Source of the DNA: Paludibacteraceae bacterium
GTDB taxonomy: Bacteria; Bacteroidota; Bacteroidia; Bacteroidales; Paludibacteraceae
Length of the DNA: 64,000 nt
Assembly: GCA_017464475.1 (NCBI GenBank)
Contig: JAFTZQ010000005.1
Coordinates: forward strand, 62,001 to 126,000
Reading direction: 5' to 3'
A program made the position numbers and the translations under genes. Under the pieces are notes generated by a model. The model saw only the letters and a program-made list of their open reading frames with translations. It was not told the DNA's origin and searched no databases. Numbering within the stretch: the stretch's first letter is position 1; each line of letters begins with the position of its first letter. Shown here piece after piece: positions 17,420 to 29,100 of the stretch.

Positions 17420-19183
17420 ATGAAATACTACCATACATATTTTTTGCCCCTATTGTATCTGGTATCCATTAACGTGTATGCCAAGCCGCAGTACGTATTC
17501 CAATCGGAAAATCCGATTGCTAATTTTGCGTGGAATGAAAATGATACATCCCGCTATGAGGGGCATTATCGCTATGAGCAAGCATATAAGATGATAGAGG
17601 ATATGCTATCGGATAAGCGTCCATTGGACTTTGCGGAAGCTGTTTTTGCAGTGGAGAATTGTATGTATGACGGTGAACTGAATCATTCCGCCTATCTTGC
17701 GGAGTTAGAGCGCATCGCTTCCGGTGTCCAACGTATGGCTCTCTCTCCGGCTGTTTCAGCCCCTACACCTGATGTCGCGCTCAATTATGCAATCTATCTT
17801 TTTTACACACAGCCATGCCCGCTTAATAATTATCATCCTTTTGAGTACGACAAGATGTCGCTGATAGAAGATGTGGGGCTGACCGGCGGTATGGTAACCA
17901 ATCTGCTAAAAACCGGTATGGGTACATGCCACTCGTTGCCCTATCTGTATAAGATTATCGCTGATAAAGTAGGCGCAAAGGCCTATATAGCGTTAGCCCC
18001 GCTTCATCTCTATATACGGCATCAGGATGCTGAAGGCAAATGGTGGAACTACGAGACAACGACCGGTACATATTCCCGTTCCTCCTTTATAATGGAGAGT
18101 TTTCATGTGAATGAAAATGCCATCCGTAGCGGGCTATATATGGCGAACCTCACCAACAAAGAAACGGTTGTACAATGCCTCTTCGATTTATTATGTGTCT
18201 ATGAGCGCAAGACCGGCTTTTACTCCAATGATTTTGTCAGGAAATGCTATACATTGGGGCTACAATACCATTACGCGGATAACCTGCACTCCCAGAGAAT
18301 AGGAGATCTGGAATATCAGATGAAGAAGAAGGCGTGGAACAAAGGTTTCCGTTCAATTGCCGAGTTGCGAAACGACCCTGTACTTGGACGCGAGTATGAC
18401 TATATACAGCAGCAAATAAAGGCATACGAAGAAATGGGCTTTTATGCCTATACGCAGGAAGAATATATGCAGAAATACCAAGAAACATTGGATTATAATA
18501 GAACCCCATCCGATGATATTAGGAAATGGCTATCCGTTGATCCGTTGGCAGATAAGTACCCGAATATATCACCTTATGCGTATTGCGGGTGGAATCCAAT
18601 CAAATATATAGATCCAGATGGCAGGGAGAAGGATGTATTTCTTCATCCTGTAATTGATGAAACTTTACGCAATGGTGCGAGTAATTACAAGGATAACGTT
18701 CCCTCAATTCATATTTGGGCTCATGGAAGTAGTAATTCTATTCAATTTTACAATGAAGCAACAGGTGAAACAACAATGGCTAATAGCGTAGAAAAGGTGC
18801 TGAACTTTTTAAATGAATTTGTCTTTCCCGAGAGCGACGCATGGCAGAAGCATCTTACAGAAGGCACTCAAGCGGTAATAGTACTACATGCCTGTGAAAC
18901 AGGGAAAGGCAAAAATAGCATTGCTCAACAGCTTTCTGCGCAGTTGCCAAATACTATAGTAATCGCACCTAATGAAAATGTCGCTGTAGATAAAATAACA
19001 AATAAAGAATTGGGGACTTATAAAACCCGAACCGTTACAAATGAGAAGGGTGAAAATGTTTTGACGACAGACGGTGTAGGTGCATGGATCATCTTTCGTG
19101 AAGGCAATCCTATTGTAAGTTTTGATGGCTCAACCAAACCGAATGCTTCAAAACCTGAAAATTTTCATGTTGAAGAACTATAA
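17420..19183 (+). CDS. Secreted fusion: transglutaminase-like domain, RHS core, caspase-like C-terminal domain
   Basis: The ATG at 17420 gives a signal peptide ending NVYA. Residues ~25-380 include GTCHSLPYLYKIIADKVG, APLHLYIRH and WWNYETTTG, matching the Cys-His-Asn/Asp layout of transglutaminase-like cysteine enzymes. Next is an RHS core end (DIRKWLSVDPLADKYPN... IKYIDPDG, ~370-410). The C-terminal ~190 residues hold IHIWAHGSS and VIVLHACETGKG...AQQLS...VIAPN, the His-Gly and Ala-Cys pair of clan CD (caspase/C80-like) peptidases, so a protease toxin is likely. A truncated copy of its head lies at 29824. Confidence 0.7.
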   Translation: MKYYHTYFLPLLYLVSINVYAKPQYVFQSENPIANFAWNENDTSRYEGHYRYEQAYKMIEDMLSDKRPLDFAEAVFAVENCMYDGELNHSAYLAELERIASGVQRMALSPAVSAPTPDVALNYAIYLFYTQPCPLNNYHPFEYDKMSLIEDVGLTGGMVTNLLKTGMGTCHSLPYLYKIIADKVGAKAYIALAPLHLYIRHQDAEGKWWNYETTTGTYSRSSFIMESFHVNENAIRSGLYMANLTNKETVVQCLFDLLCVYERKTGFYSNDFVRKCYTLGLQYHYADNLHSQRIGDLEYQMKKKAWNKGFRSIAELRNDPVLGREYDYIQQQIKAYEEMGFYAYTQEEYMQKYQETLDYNRTPSDDIRKWLSVDPLADKYPNISPYAYCGWNPIKYIDPDGREKDVFLHPVIDETLRNGASNYKDNVPSIHIWAHGSSNSIQFYNEATGETTMANSVEKVLNFLNEFVFPESDAWQKHLTEGTQAVIVLHACETGKGKNSIAQQLSAQLPNTIVIAPNENVAVDKITNKELGTYKTRTVTNEKGENVLTTDGVGAWIIFREGNPIVSFDGSTKPNASKPENFHVEEL

Positions 19184-19195
19184 ATTTTATACACT

Positions 19196-20116
19196 ATGAA
19201 TAAGGGGAAATGGCTATTGATAATCGGAATCCTGCATATATACATAATAAGCGTTTATGCAGATATTTCCAGTGAGTCCGGATGTCAAGTCGGTATCTAT
19301 GACGGCGGGGTACATCGTACACTAGATTGTAATAATATCTTTAGTCTTATCAATACAGCCGGAGATGTAAACTACTTCCTCACATACTATGATTTAACGA
19401 TAGCAAGAACTTCTATCCCATACATGATATATCTTCAAGATGAAGAAAACTCGAAAGAGTTAGCTGATGGCATGTTTTTATATATTAAAAGTTTTTATGA
19501 AGTACAAAACCGTAAACCGAATGGTTTTGCTAAGTCAATTATGAAAAATTGTCTTTATAAAGCCATCATCGAAAAGCCATGTAAAGGCAATTGGTCGGTA
19601 GCAGGATGGGAATTCTTAAAAGGTGAGATAGTTCCTCGGGACACTATTTTAGGGAAACATTATTTAGAATTGGTTTCCGGTGTCCCTGCTGATTTGTTGG
19701 AACAATATATTTTACCATTCTGGAGGGATGAAGTTTCAGAAAACATTTATGCACAAAGACACGATTCCCTTGTAAAGAAATGGGGTAAAAGAAGACATTA
19801 TCACCTAACAATGGCTATCGAAAATTATGGAGACACTCTTGCTTATAAAGAGCTGATAGAGAATGACGACGATGGGGACTTTATCATCTATTCGATTTTT
19901 ATGATTGACCAATATGATTACATGCCGGCATATAAAGATTTACTACCTTCATTAATAAAATACTATGAGGGTCGTAGAAAAAGACCTTTAGGAAAGAAAG
20001 CACTATTATGGCTACAAGATATCCTAATGGAAAACAAAGAGGATATTCCTGATGATATATTCAAAGAGACTACATCTGCGATACTTTCTTACTCTATACA
20101 AGACAAAAAACATTAG
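19196..20116 (+). CDS. Exported protein, candidate immunity partner
   Basis: 306 residues with a signal peptide (WLLIIGILHIYIISVYA). The remainder is mostly alpha-helical and acidic (IENDDDGDFIIYSIF, WLQDILMENKEDIPDD) with no motif I recognise. It sits 12 bases after the caspase-like fusion and 13 bases before the large RHS gene. By position it could be immunity for the protease-type fusion, but it is larger than typical immunity proteins. Confidence 0.5.
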   Translation: MNKGKWLLIIGILHIYIISVYADISSESGCQVGIYDGGVHRTLDCNNIFSLINTAGDVNYFLTYYDLTIARTSIPYMIYLQDEENSKELADGMFLYIKSFYEVQNRKPNGFAKSIMKNCLYKAIIEKPCKGNWSVAGWEFLKGEIVPRDTILGKHYLELVSGVPADLLEQYILPFWRDEVSENIYAQRHDSLVKKWGKRRHYHLTMAIENYGDTLAYKELIENDDDGDFIIYSIFMIDQYDYMPAYKDLLPSLIKYYEGRRKRPLGKKALLWLQDILMENKEDIPDDIFKETTSAILSYSIQDKKH

Positions 20117-20129
20117 AAATATGTATACT

Positions 20130-23100
20130 ATGAAACGCTTAAATTATTTATTGGCATTAATCTTATTGATGGGGAGTTTAACTCTCCATGCAGAGACAAT
20201 CTCCGAGCAAGTCGTTGACAACAGCCGGTTGGTTAATCCGTATGAAGGGAACTTTTCCTTCGAAGCCTTTGCTCCGGTAGATATCCAACTGCCGAGTTTC
20301 TCTCTTGCCGCAGATAGCGGTAGCCTGTTGCATGGAGTGGATATACAGGTATCCATATTGCCGTATAAAAGTGGGATGAGAATGCACTCCAATATGGAGA
20401 ATGTCTGCCTGCTGAGCGATGGCGTGCGGCTATTACCTAACGGAGAGCATTTTTCAAAAGATACCCCAGCCCTTATAACGCTTGCGTACGACCCTGCGCG
20501 CATTCCAATGGGCTATGCCCCTAAAGATATCTATACCTACTATAGTGATGACAATACTAACTGGTACCGCTTGGAGCGTGTGGCGGTCGATACGGTAGCA
20601 CATACAATCCTATCTTACACCAACCACTTTACCGACTTTGCCAACGCTGTCATCAAGATCCCAGAGATGCCGGAGAGCAAAGCCTACGTACCCACTACGA
20701 TGACCGACCTGCCGGACGTAAATCCCATGCAGGGTATTCCTATGGTAGAGGCTCCAACTGCTAACAACCGCGGTACTGCTGAGTTGACTTATCCAATCGA
20801 ACTGCCTAAAGGTCGGCATGGGATGCAGCCTAATGTCGATCTGCACTATTCTAGCGCAGGTGGCAATGGAATATTAGGCGTGGGATGGAGTTTGAGCACC
20901 CCCGCGATTGCAATAGATACGCGTTGGGGAGTTCCACGTTATGAGCCGATATATGAGACTGAGCAATATTTGGTGAACGGAGCACCAATATTATTCAGAG
21001 ATCAAGATGGTCTTGCTTTAAGCCTGCCTTATCAAAATAACCAATTCCAAAAACGCAAACAAGGTTCGACGCGCTTTTATGCTCGTGATACGAAGAATCA
21101 AGACCGAATCATTCGTTATGGTTCAAATCCAACTGATTATTATTGGGCAGTAACGGATCGGAATGGCATAACCACTTATTATGGGAGAATTTTTGACCCT
21201 GAGAACCCGACTGAGAATTCTATTGACGAGCAAAGTGTAGTAAGAACAGATCGCAATTGTATTGCTTATTGGGCGGCTACCGCTACGGTAGATATCTTTG
21301 GAAACTATATTTTGTACCAAAATGAAAAGATAGGGAATAATATATATGTACGTCAAATAGGTTATACCGGCAACTACCAGCAAGGACTACCGCCTCTCTT
21401 TAGGGTCTGTATGAATTACAAAGAACATCGCAAAGACATTTCAACCAATGGCCGGCTAGGAGTTTTGCAAACGGAAAATAGATTGCTTTGCAATATAGTG
21501 GTTCAATATCTAGATCCCCGATTGCAAAAGGGTGAGGCAGATAATTTAGCGGCGTATTATATGCATTATAACACACCGAATGAACAATCATTATATAAGA
21601 GCCGACTGGAGGATGTAGTGATGCTGGATTCGGTTCATGATATATGCGAAGAAATTAGGAGTTGTGATTTTGATTACCAAGTGCTAAAGGAAGGAGTACC
21701 TTCTAACTGGAGGAATTCGCTAAGTCAGATAATGTTAAAGGAAGCAGAACGGGAAGCAGCAAGAACCCATGATAAAAGCCAATTAGATATTTTGCAGAAA
21801 TTATTAGATAGACCATACGGAGAATATGGAATACCAGCCAATGTTACAAGTTTCAAATATGCAGACGCGCCACAAGCCAAGGACTTGTTTCAAATGGAAA
21901 GGACTCTCAATAACTCAGGAAATCAATCTCTGTCACAAAGTCAAAGCACAAGCTGGAATGTGGGTGGCTCTCTTGTTGTAGGACCAGGAAATGATGTCAC
22001 AACTTCTATTTTATCAGGTGGAGCCAATTATGATTTTAGCCGCAGTAATGGTGGCTGTAAGGCAATGTTAATGGATATTAATGGAGACGGATTAGCCGAT
22101 ATAGTATATGAAGATGAGTCTGGCGGAAAAGTATGGTACAAAGCGCAGAACAAGAATGGTACGACTTTTGCCAACCCACGGGAAATAGAAGGATTGACCC
22201 GCCTTGCACATGAGGTATCGAACACGCATACATGGGGATTGCAATTATCATTTGGTGCCAACCTTAGTTACAGCAATCCTATATCAACCACATATACGGA
22301 TACTTATTTTACGGACATCAATGCAGATGGGCTGCCGGATATGATAGATGGAGATAAGATTTTAATCAACCATTTGAATGATTACGGAGACCCTTCTTTT
22401 GAAGACATTTCCGAAGTGAACCCTGAGTATATTCGGGTAAATAATAGCACTTGCGAAAAGAGAATAACTTTTGATGGAGAGGTTGATTACCGTATAGAAT
22501 GTGAATTGCGTGACACATTGGTACATAGTTATTCATTGGAAGAATTTTTTGGTACACCTGTAGTATATGAACAAGGAACACAAATAATAGAAGACCACGA
22601 ATTCACATACCCTGACATGAGATATTCTGATTCCAGTATTTATGAACCAGTAGAACATATTCTAAAATCGAAAGAAGAAACATATTCTCAACAGTCGTCC
22701 GAGGTAAGTATAAAACACGACTTTCCAAAAATTGAAGAATCTTTAACATGCCGTATCGAAGGGAATCGGGTTAACATATACAAGCTGAATTGTGTCTGTA
22801 AGCCTACTAAAATAGACCCTGATATCGAGACCGTACGTGTTTGGGTCGCGCCCAAATCTGATACTATCTCAATAAAAGATACTATTGCACTATTACCCGA
22901 CACCTCGAAATCACGTCAACTTTCCCATACGGCTGATGGAGTCTTATATACTATCCAACATTGTAGTCTGGTAGAAGGACAAGCGGATAGTTTACATCTC
23001 CACGCGGGCGATTATACTATACTGCGTCAAGGTTCAATTTCAGCTAAGGATTATAATCCGCATATTTTTGCCAGCTCTATATATGTAAGAGAGGGAGATA

Positions 23101-26100
23101 TTATTCTGTTTCGCTTACGTTCCGGTGATAACAACCGTTTCGATAAAACACATTGGCGTCATATAATTACTTATGACAAGTCACAGGTATATGATTCCGA
23201 AAGGGATTATCTTTGTACAGGAGAAAGCCATTTCCAAGCATATAATAATGGAAAAATTAAGCTTTCGTTCTCCGGGCATTACGATGGATCTACATCGGTT
23301 AATTTGTTGGTGACAAAAAACGAGGAAACTCTATATTATGAACCCATAGCACAAGGTGCGATTGATATACAAATAGAAGACACCGTACAAACCAATGACA
23401 GCATTTTAATCCGCCTTATTTATAGTGGAGAAGAACCTCGTTGGAGCGATATACATCTTATCCCGGAGTTGAGATATATATCTAATTTTCCTATAAGCAA
23501 TACAGGTATTCAAATCGCTCATGATACTATTGTATATTATCCTGATGTACAAATACCGAGATATTCTTGGCTTTATCCAAGTACATCTCCATATCGTAAG
23601 TTGTTCGGACCGTTGAATAAAGGTTGGGGGCAGTTTGCATATCAAGATGTTTCTAATAATGATACCATCTTTCTTGATTCACTAGTGAACACCCAATTGG
23701 TTTCAGCTGAGTATGTTGGCGAAAATATTGATTATCTGGAAAATTACCAACCGAATATCCCCTCATTAGCGACATACCAACCGAATATTTCTTCGCCTTC
23801 CGCGATAGCAAATGAAGATGAATTATTGGCACAAGCGTATGATGCTTTCTCCGCTACCAACACATACAATCCTGTTTCCAAATCTCACTATTGGATACCC
23901 ATGCGTGCAGATAGTCGGACGGAACAATGGATTGCTTACGGAAATCTGGGATGTATAGGTCGGAAAATACAAAGTAATGCCCGCGAGATTACGATTCAGG
24001 ACAATACGGAAGATATTATCGAATATGATAGTCCTCTACCATTTAAAAGCGATGGCTCAATAAAAAATAAATTTGTTCGAAAGACGAGTAGATCGATTCA
24101 AAATAGTATCTCTTATGGTGCTGGAATGGTTGGAGCTTCTGCCACGTTTGGCACTTATCGCAACCTCGCGGATTATATGGATATGAATGGTGACGGCTAT
24201 CCAGATTTTGTCGGGGAAAGTGGCATCCAATATAGCATGCCATGGGGCGGTATCGGTGAATTGAAGACTGTTCCGAATTATTCTAATTTTTCAAGTAAGA
24301 ACTTCGCATACGGGGAATCTTTTTCCGCATGCCCCGGCAAAGCAGAAAAGAATCCTGGAAACAACACTCGTGATGGCAAATTCCATTTAGGTACGACTAA
24401 GGGTGTTTCTGGTGGATTTGGCACCTCTTCTACGAAAATTCAGTATATGGATGTGAATGCGGACGGATTACCAGACAGATTGGACGTAGATAACCATAAA
24501 GTAAACTATAATCTCGGATATAGTTTTTCAGAGCCGTATCCACTTTATGCCAGTATATCAGAAGGATATAATACGAATATTGGAGCCAATGCAGGAGCGT
24601 CCGCATTATCGGGTTTCCCCTTTGCGCAAATAGGAGCCGTTACAGATCAGAATAAATCGCAAATATCCATTGCACAAGTTAGCATTAGTGCCGGCGTTAG
24701 TATGTCTGCATCTTTGAATAATGTCAATGAACTACTCATCGATATCAACGGAGACGGGCTACCGGATAAATTGATGCAAACAGGAAATACGTCCAGAGTT
24801 GCCTTTAATCAAGGCAATAATGTCTTCGGGGGATATGAATCACTGAATGGAATAGGAGAGGTTAGTCAAGACAAGACTGCAAATGTTGCTTTTAACATAG
24901 GTGCAACTGCCGGTATCCCATTAGGTGTTGTGAGAATTGATTTCGGTCTTCAAGGCTCACCATATGGCGCCTCCTTCACAGAAGGAAATGTGGCTTTAAC
25001 GGATATAAATGGTGATGGGCTGGTTGATTACGTGCAGAAGGACGGCAATACCATGCGTGTTCACCTTAATGGAGCAGGGCGCGCTAATCTATTGACCTCT
25101 GTTACCAATCCAACAGGACAAGAGATAGCATTGACTTATGGTCTTTCAAGACCATCTGTGGAGCATCGTAACCGTCAATGGGAACTAGTTGTTATTGAAG
25201 ACAAAGATTCTATTCTGCCAATGGATACAGGAAAAATTATCTCCTCTGAAATATCTTATGGCGGTGCATATTATGACAATTACGAAAGAACAGATTATGG
25301 TTATGATCAGGTACGTATCAACTCCAACAAAGAGAAAGTCAAGATTGAGAATTATCACAACCATTCATTGCTCCAAAATGGAGAACTATACGAAGATATA
25401 GTGGGGGATGATTACGGAAATACGTATATTCGTCATGTACATGGTTCACGATATAAAGCTATCAGAACCGATATGGAAATTGATGATACGAGAGTGTGTG
25501 ATGATGCGAATACCTTAATTTCTCAAGAGGGATATTGGACTGATTATTACACAACTGAATCCTCCTCCACAATAACAACCTGCTACAATATAAAATATGA
25601 CCAATATCATAATATAGTAGAGTATTGTGATTCCGGTGATATTGCGGATCCTAATGATGATTGGCGACAAGAAATAACATACCTGAACACAACTGCAAAT
25701 AATATGATCTCTTTGCCACAAACAGAGATTGTACATGATGGAGCGGATAATGTCCTGCGTAGCTCCTCCATTGATTATAATGTCTTCGGCAAGCCTGCAC
25801 ATATCCATCAGTCCGCAGAACCATTCCAAAAAGAAGTAATAACACACATTTTATATGATGATTACGGAAACATAAATGCGATTATTGCCCCCGAAGATGC
25901 CAACAAAGAAAACAGCTGGTCAGCATTTGAGTATGATCCTGTCACAGTCTCCAATATCGTCGCGATTTATAATCCTTTCAGGGAAACTACCCGTACGGAA
26001 TACGACTATAGATGGGGATTGCCGACCAAAACGACAGACCCTGCCGGCAATGAAATTTGGTATAGGTACGATTACAAGGGACGTTTGGAGAAAGTCATTG

Positions 26101-29100
26101 CGCCACGCGAAATTACAGATGGAAGGGATTATACCGTTAAATACACATACAATCTTATTAGGCACAATCTAAACCATCAAACGCCGTATCTATACACCCA
26201 TGTCTATAAAGATATGTTCGACTCGCTTTTTCTGCAAAAAGAAGTATCTCTTTTCGATGCACGTGGGAGAATGTTGCAAAAGAAACATCTCACGGAATTA
26301 CAAAAGACGGAAATATGGGTAGTAGATGGAGCAGAAGAATGGGATGTGTTTGGCAGAGTATTAGCACGCGAATATCCATTTATAGCAAAAGATTCTGTAG
26401 AAAACTATGAACCTATAAATACTAGAAGCGCTGTTGTATATACGCCGCAATATGATGTATTGGATCGTCCCCTCTATCAGAAGAATGCGGATGGAACAGA
26501 TATACAAATGCGATATGCTTTCACAAAAGACCAAAAAGGCGTCCTGCGATTCTCAACGGAAACAATTGACGAGAACCGCATCACTACTGCCGTACTCAAG
26601 TCTCCTCAAGGGTGGACCATACAGCAAATAGCAGGGGATAGCAGTTCTACGTTTTTTGAATATTCCCCAATTGGAGAACTCCTTCGCTCTACAGATGTGG
26701 AGGGCTATGCAACCTCGTACACATACGATAGGCTCGGACATACTATAGAGCGTATCCATCCGGATGCAGGAAAGACAGTTTGGGAATATGATGGAGCGGG
26801 AAATATGATAAGTTTGCGAACTGCAAATCTGAACGCTACGGGAAATAATATCGCCTATATTTACAAGTTCGGACGACTACAAGAGATTCAGTATCCACAT
26901 CATCCGGAGAATGATGTCCATTATCAGTATGATAGTGCGGGAAGGGTCTCTTTGCGTGAAGATGGGACTGGTAGTGAAACATTTTTATATGACGAGTTAG
27001 GAAATACTGCTCAATCCATGCGGCGAATTGTTATACCGACAGAGAAACAAGTATATCTGTTCAAGATGTTATATGGATATGACAGCTTCGGTCGAATGCG
27101 CAGTATCATCTACCCGGATGGTGAAGTCGTTCATTACAATTATACAACGGGCGGCTTATTAAAAATAGTCATTGGGAGCAAGAATGGCATGCAACCGAAT
27201 ATATATTTGGCAAACAGAGAATATGATGAACAAGGGAGAAAAATTTTCCAGCAGTATGGAAACGGCGTATATACTCAATATGACTATGACCCGAACCGTC
27301 AGTGGTTGGGCACGCTGCAAACCCGATTGTCATCAGGCGATGCTTTGCAAAATCTGCAATATAGTTATGACCATGCTGGAAATATTATGGAAATAGACCA
27401 ATCCGCCTCTTCGCCGTCGGGAGCCAAACTGGGCGGACCATACGCTAATCACTATTTATACGATAAACAATATCGTCTCGTTCGATCGTATGGGAAAGGG
27501 GATTTCCAATATAGTTTCAATGCCGATTACTCTCCTGCGGGCAGATTAGGATATAAATCTACAGCCGTACCGTATCCCCAAACGGAGTTATTTTTCGGCT
27601 ATGACCAGCAGCACATGACCCATCAATCGCGTACCATGTTTGACCCACAGGTCGGGACTTTGGAGTTTTTCTGGGATGCAAACGGCAATCTAGCTCAAGT
27701 GATAGGCTGCCAGCAAAACACAAGACGTTTGCATGAGTGGGACGAAGATAATAGATTGCGGCTTGTGCTTGGGGATAAGTATGCCGGGTATTATGGATAT
27801 GACGGTATCGGAGAGCGAGTCTATAAACTAACAGGCACAAGTAGTATCGGTCAGATCAACTCCGGATGTGCCAAAGCAAATGCTTTCTTTGATGATGCGG
27901 TTCTCTATCCTAATCCATATGTGACTATCACCCCTAAAGGCTATACCAAGCATTATTATGCCGGAACAGAGAGACTGGCTACAGTAACAGGAAACGGTGG
28001 GCTTGACATGATGGGGTATCCAATAGATAATATAACGCAACGCGAACATGATATCATTGATGCATTTGAGCATCAGTATAAACAAAATGATCCTTTCTAT
28101 CCTTATAGTAAGGTCATCGGCAGCGCCGTATCTACTGTAAATATAAAGAAACAACAGCAGAAGGAATTGGAATACCAATGCAAACCTACATTATTAGAGT
28201 TTCTGAATATCATGCTCCAACAGAATATATTATTTGGGGCGATATCCAAGTATGCCTCAGTGAACGGACAGGAAGAAGAAATCTATTTCTATCATGGCGA
28301 TCACTTAGGCTCTGCCAGCTGGATAACGGATATTGTTGGAAAACCTATCCAATATATCCATTATGCGCCCTATGGAGAGCTTATAAAGAATCAACAAGCG
28401 GCAGGATACGATGAGCGGTATAAGTTCACGGGCAAAGAAAGAGACTGGGAAACTGGATATGACTATTTCGTGGCACGATATTTGTGGTCACTAACCGGGC
28501 ATTGGTTATCCGTCGATCCGCTGGCAGATAAGTACCCGAATATCTCTCCTTATGCATACGCTGCATGGAATCCGGTAAAGTATATTGATCCAGATGGAAG
28601 GGATATCTATCAGTATGATGACGAAACGGGAGATATTAAACTATATATGAAGACAGACGATAATTTTGATCAATTCGGAAAATTTAAATATAACAGTGAG
28701 ACAGGAGAGTACGAATTGCAGACCAATATGGATGGAAGTATAAAAACTTATACAGATCACAGAGGAAACAATGATAAAATAGCAAAAGGGATATTGCGCA
28801 ATGGGCTGAATATAAAACAAAAAGGAAGTAGCTTCATTTCAGATAATAATGCAGGGCCTACAATAACTGATTATTATAACTTTGCGCTTATTCTGGATGA
28901 GGTTACCGGAGTGGAAATATCTGGTTATGTATTAGAGGCTCCAGGAGAAAAGAACAGGAAAATTGTTCAATTTGAACCTTATAAAGAGAACTCATATAAC
29001 AGGAGCGTAAACCGACTAATGAAATTTTTTCCCTATTCTGTTTTGAAACATTTTCATACTCATGGGCATGCAGATTCTTATATTGACGCAACAACTCCAT

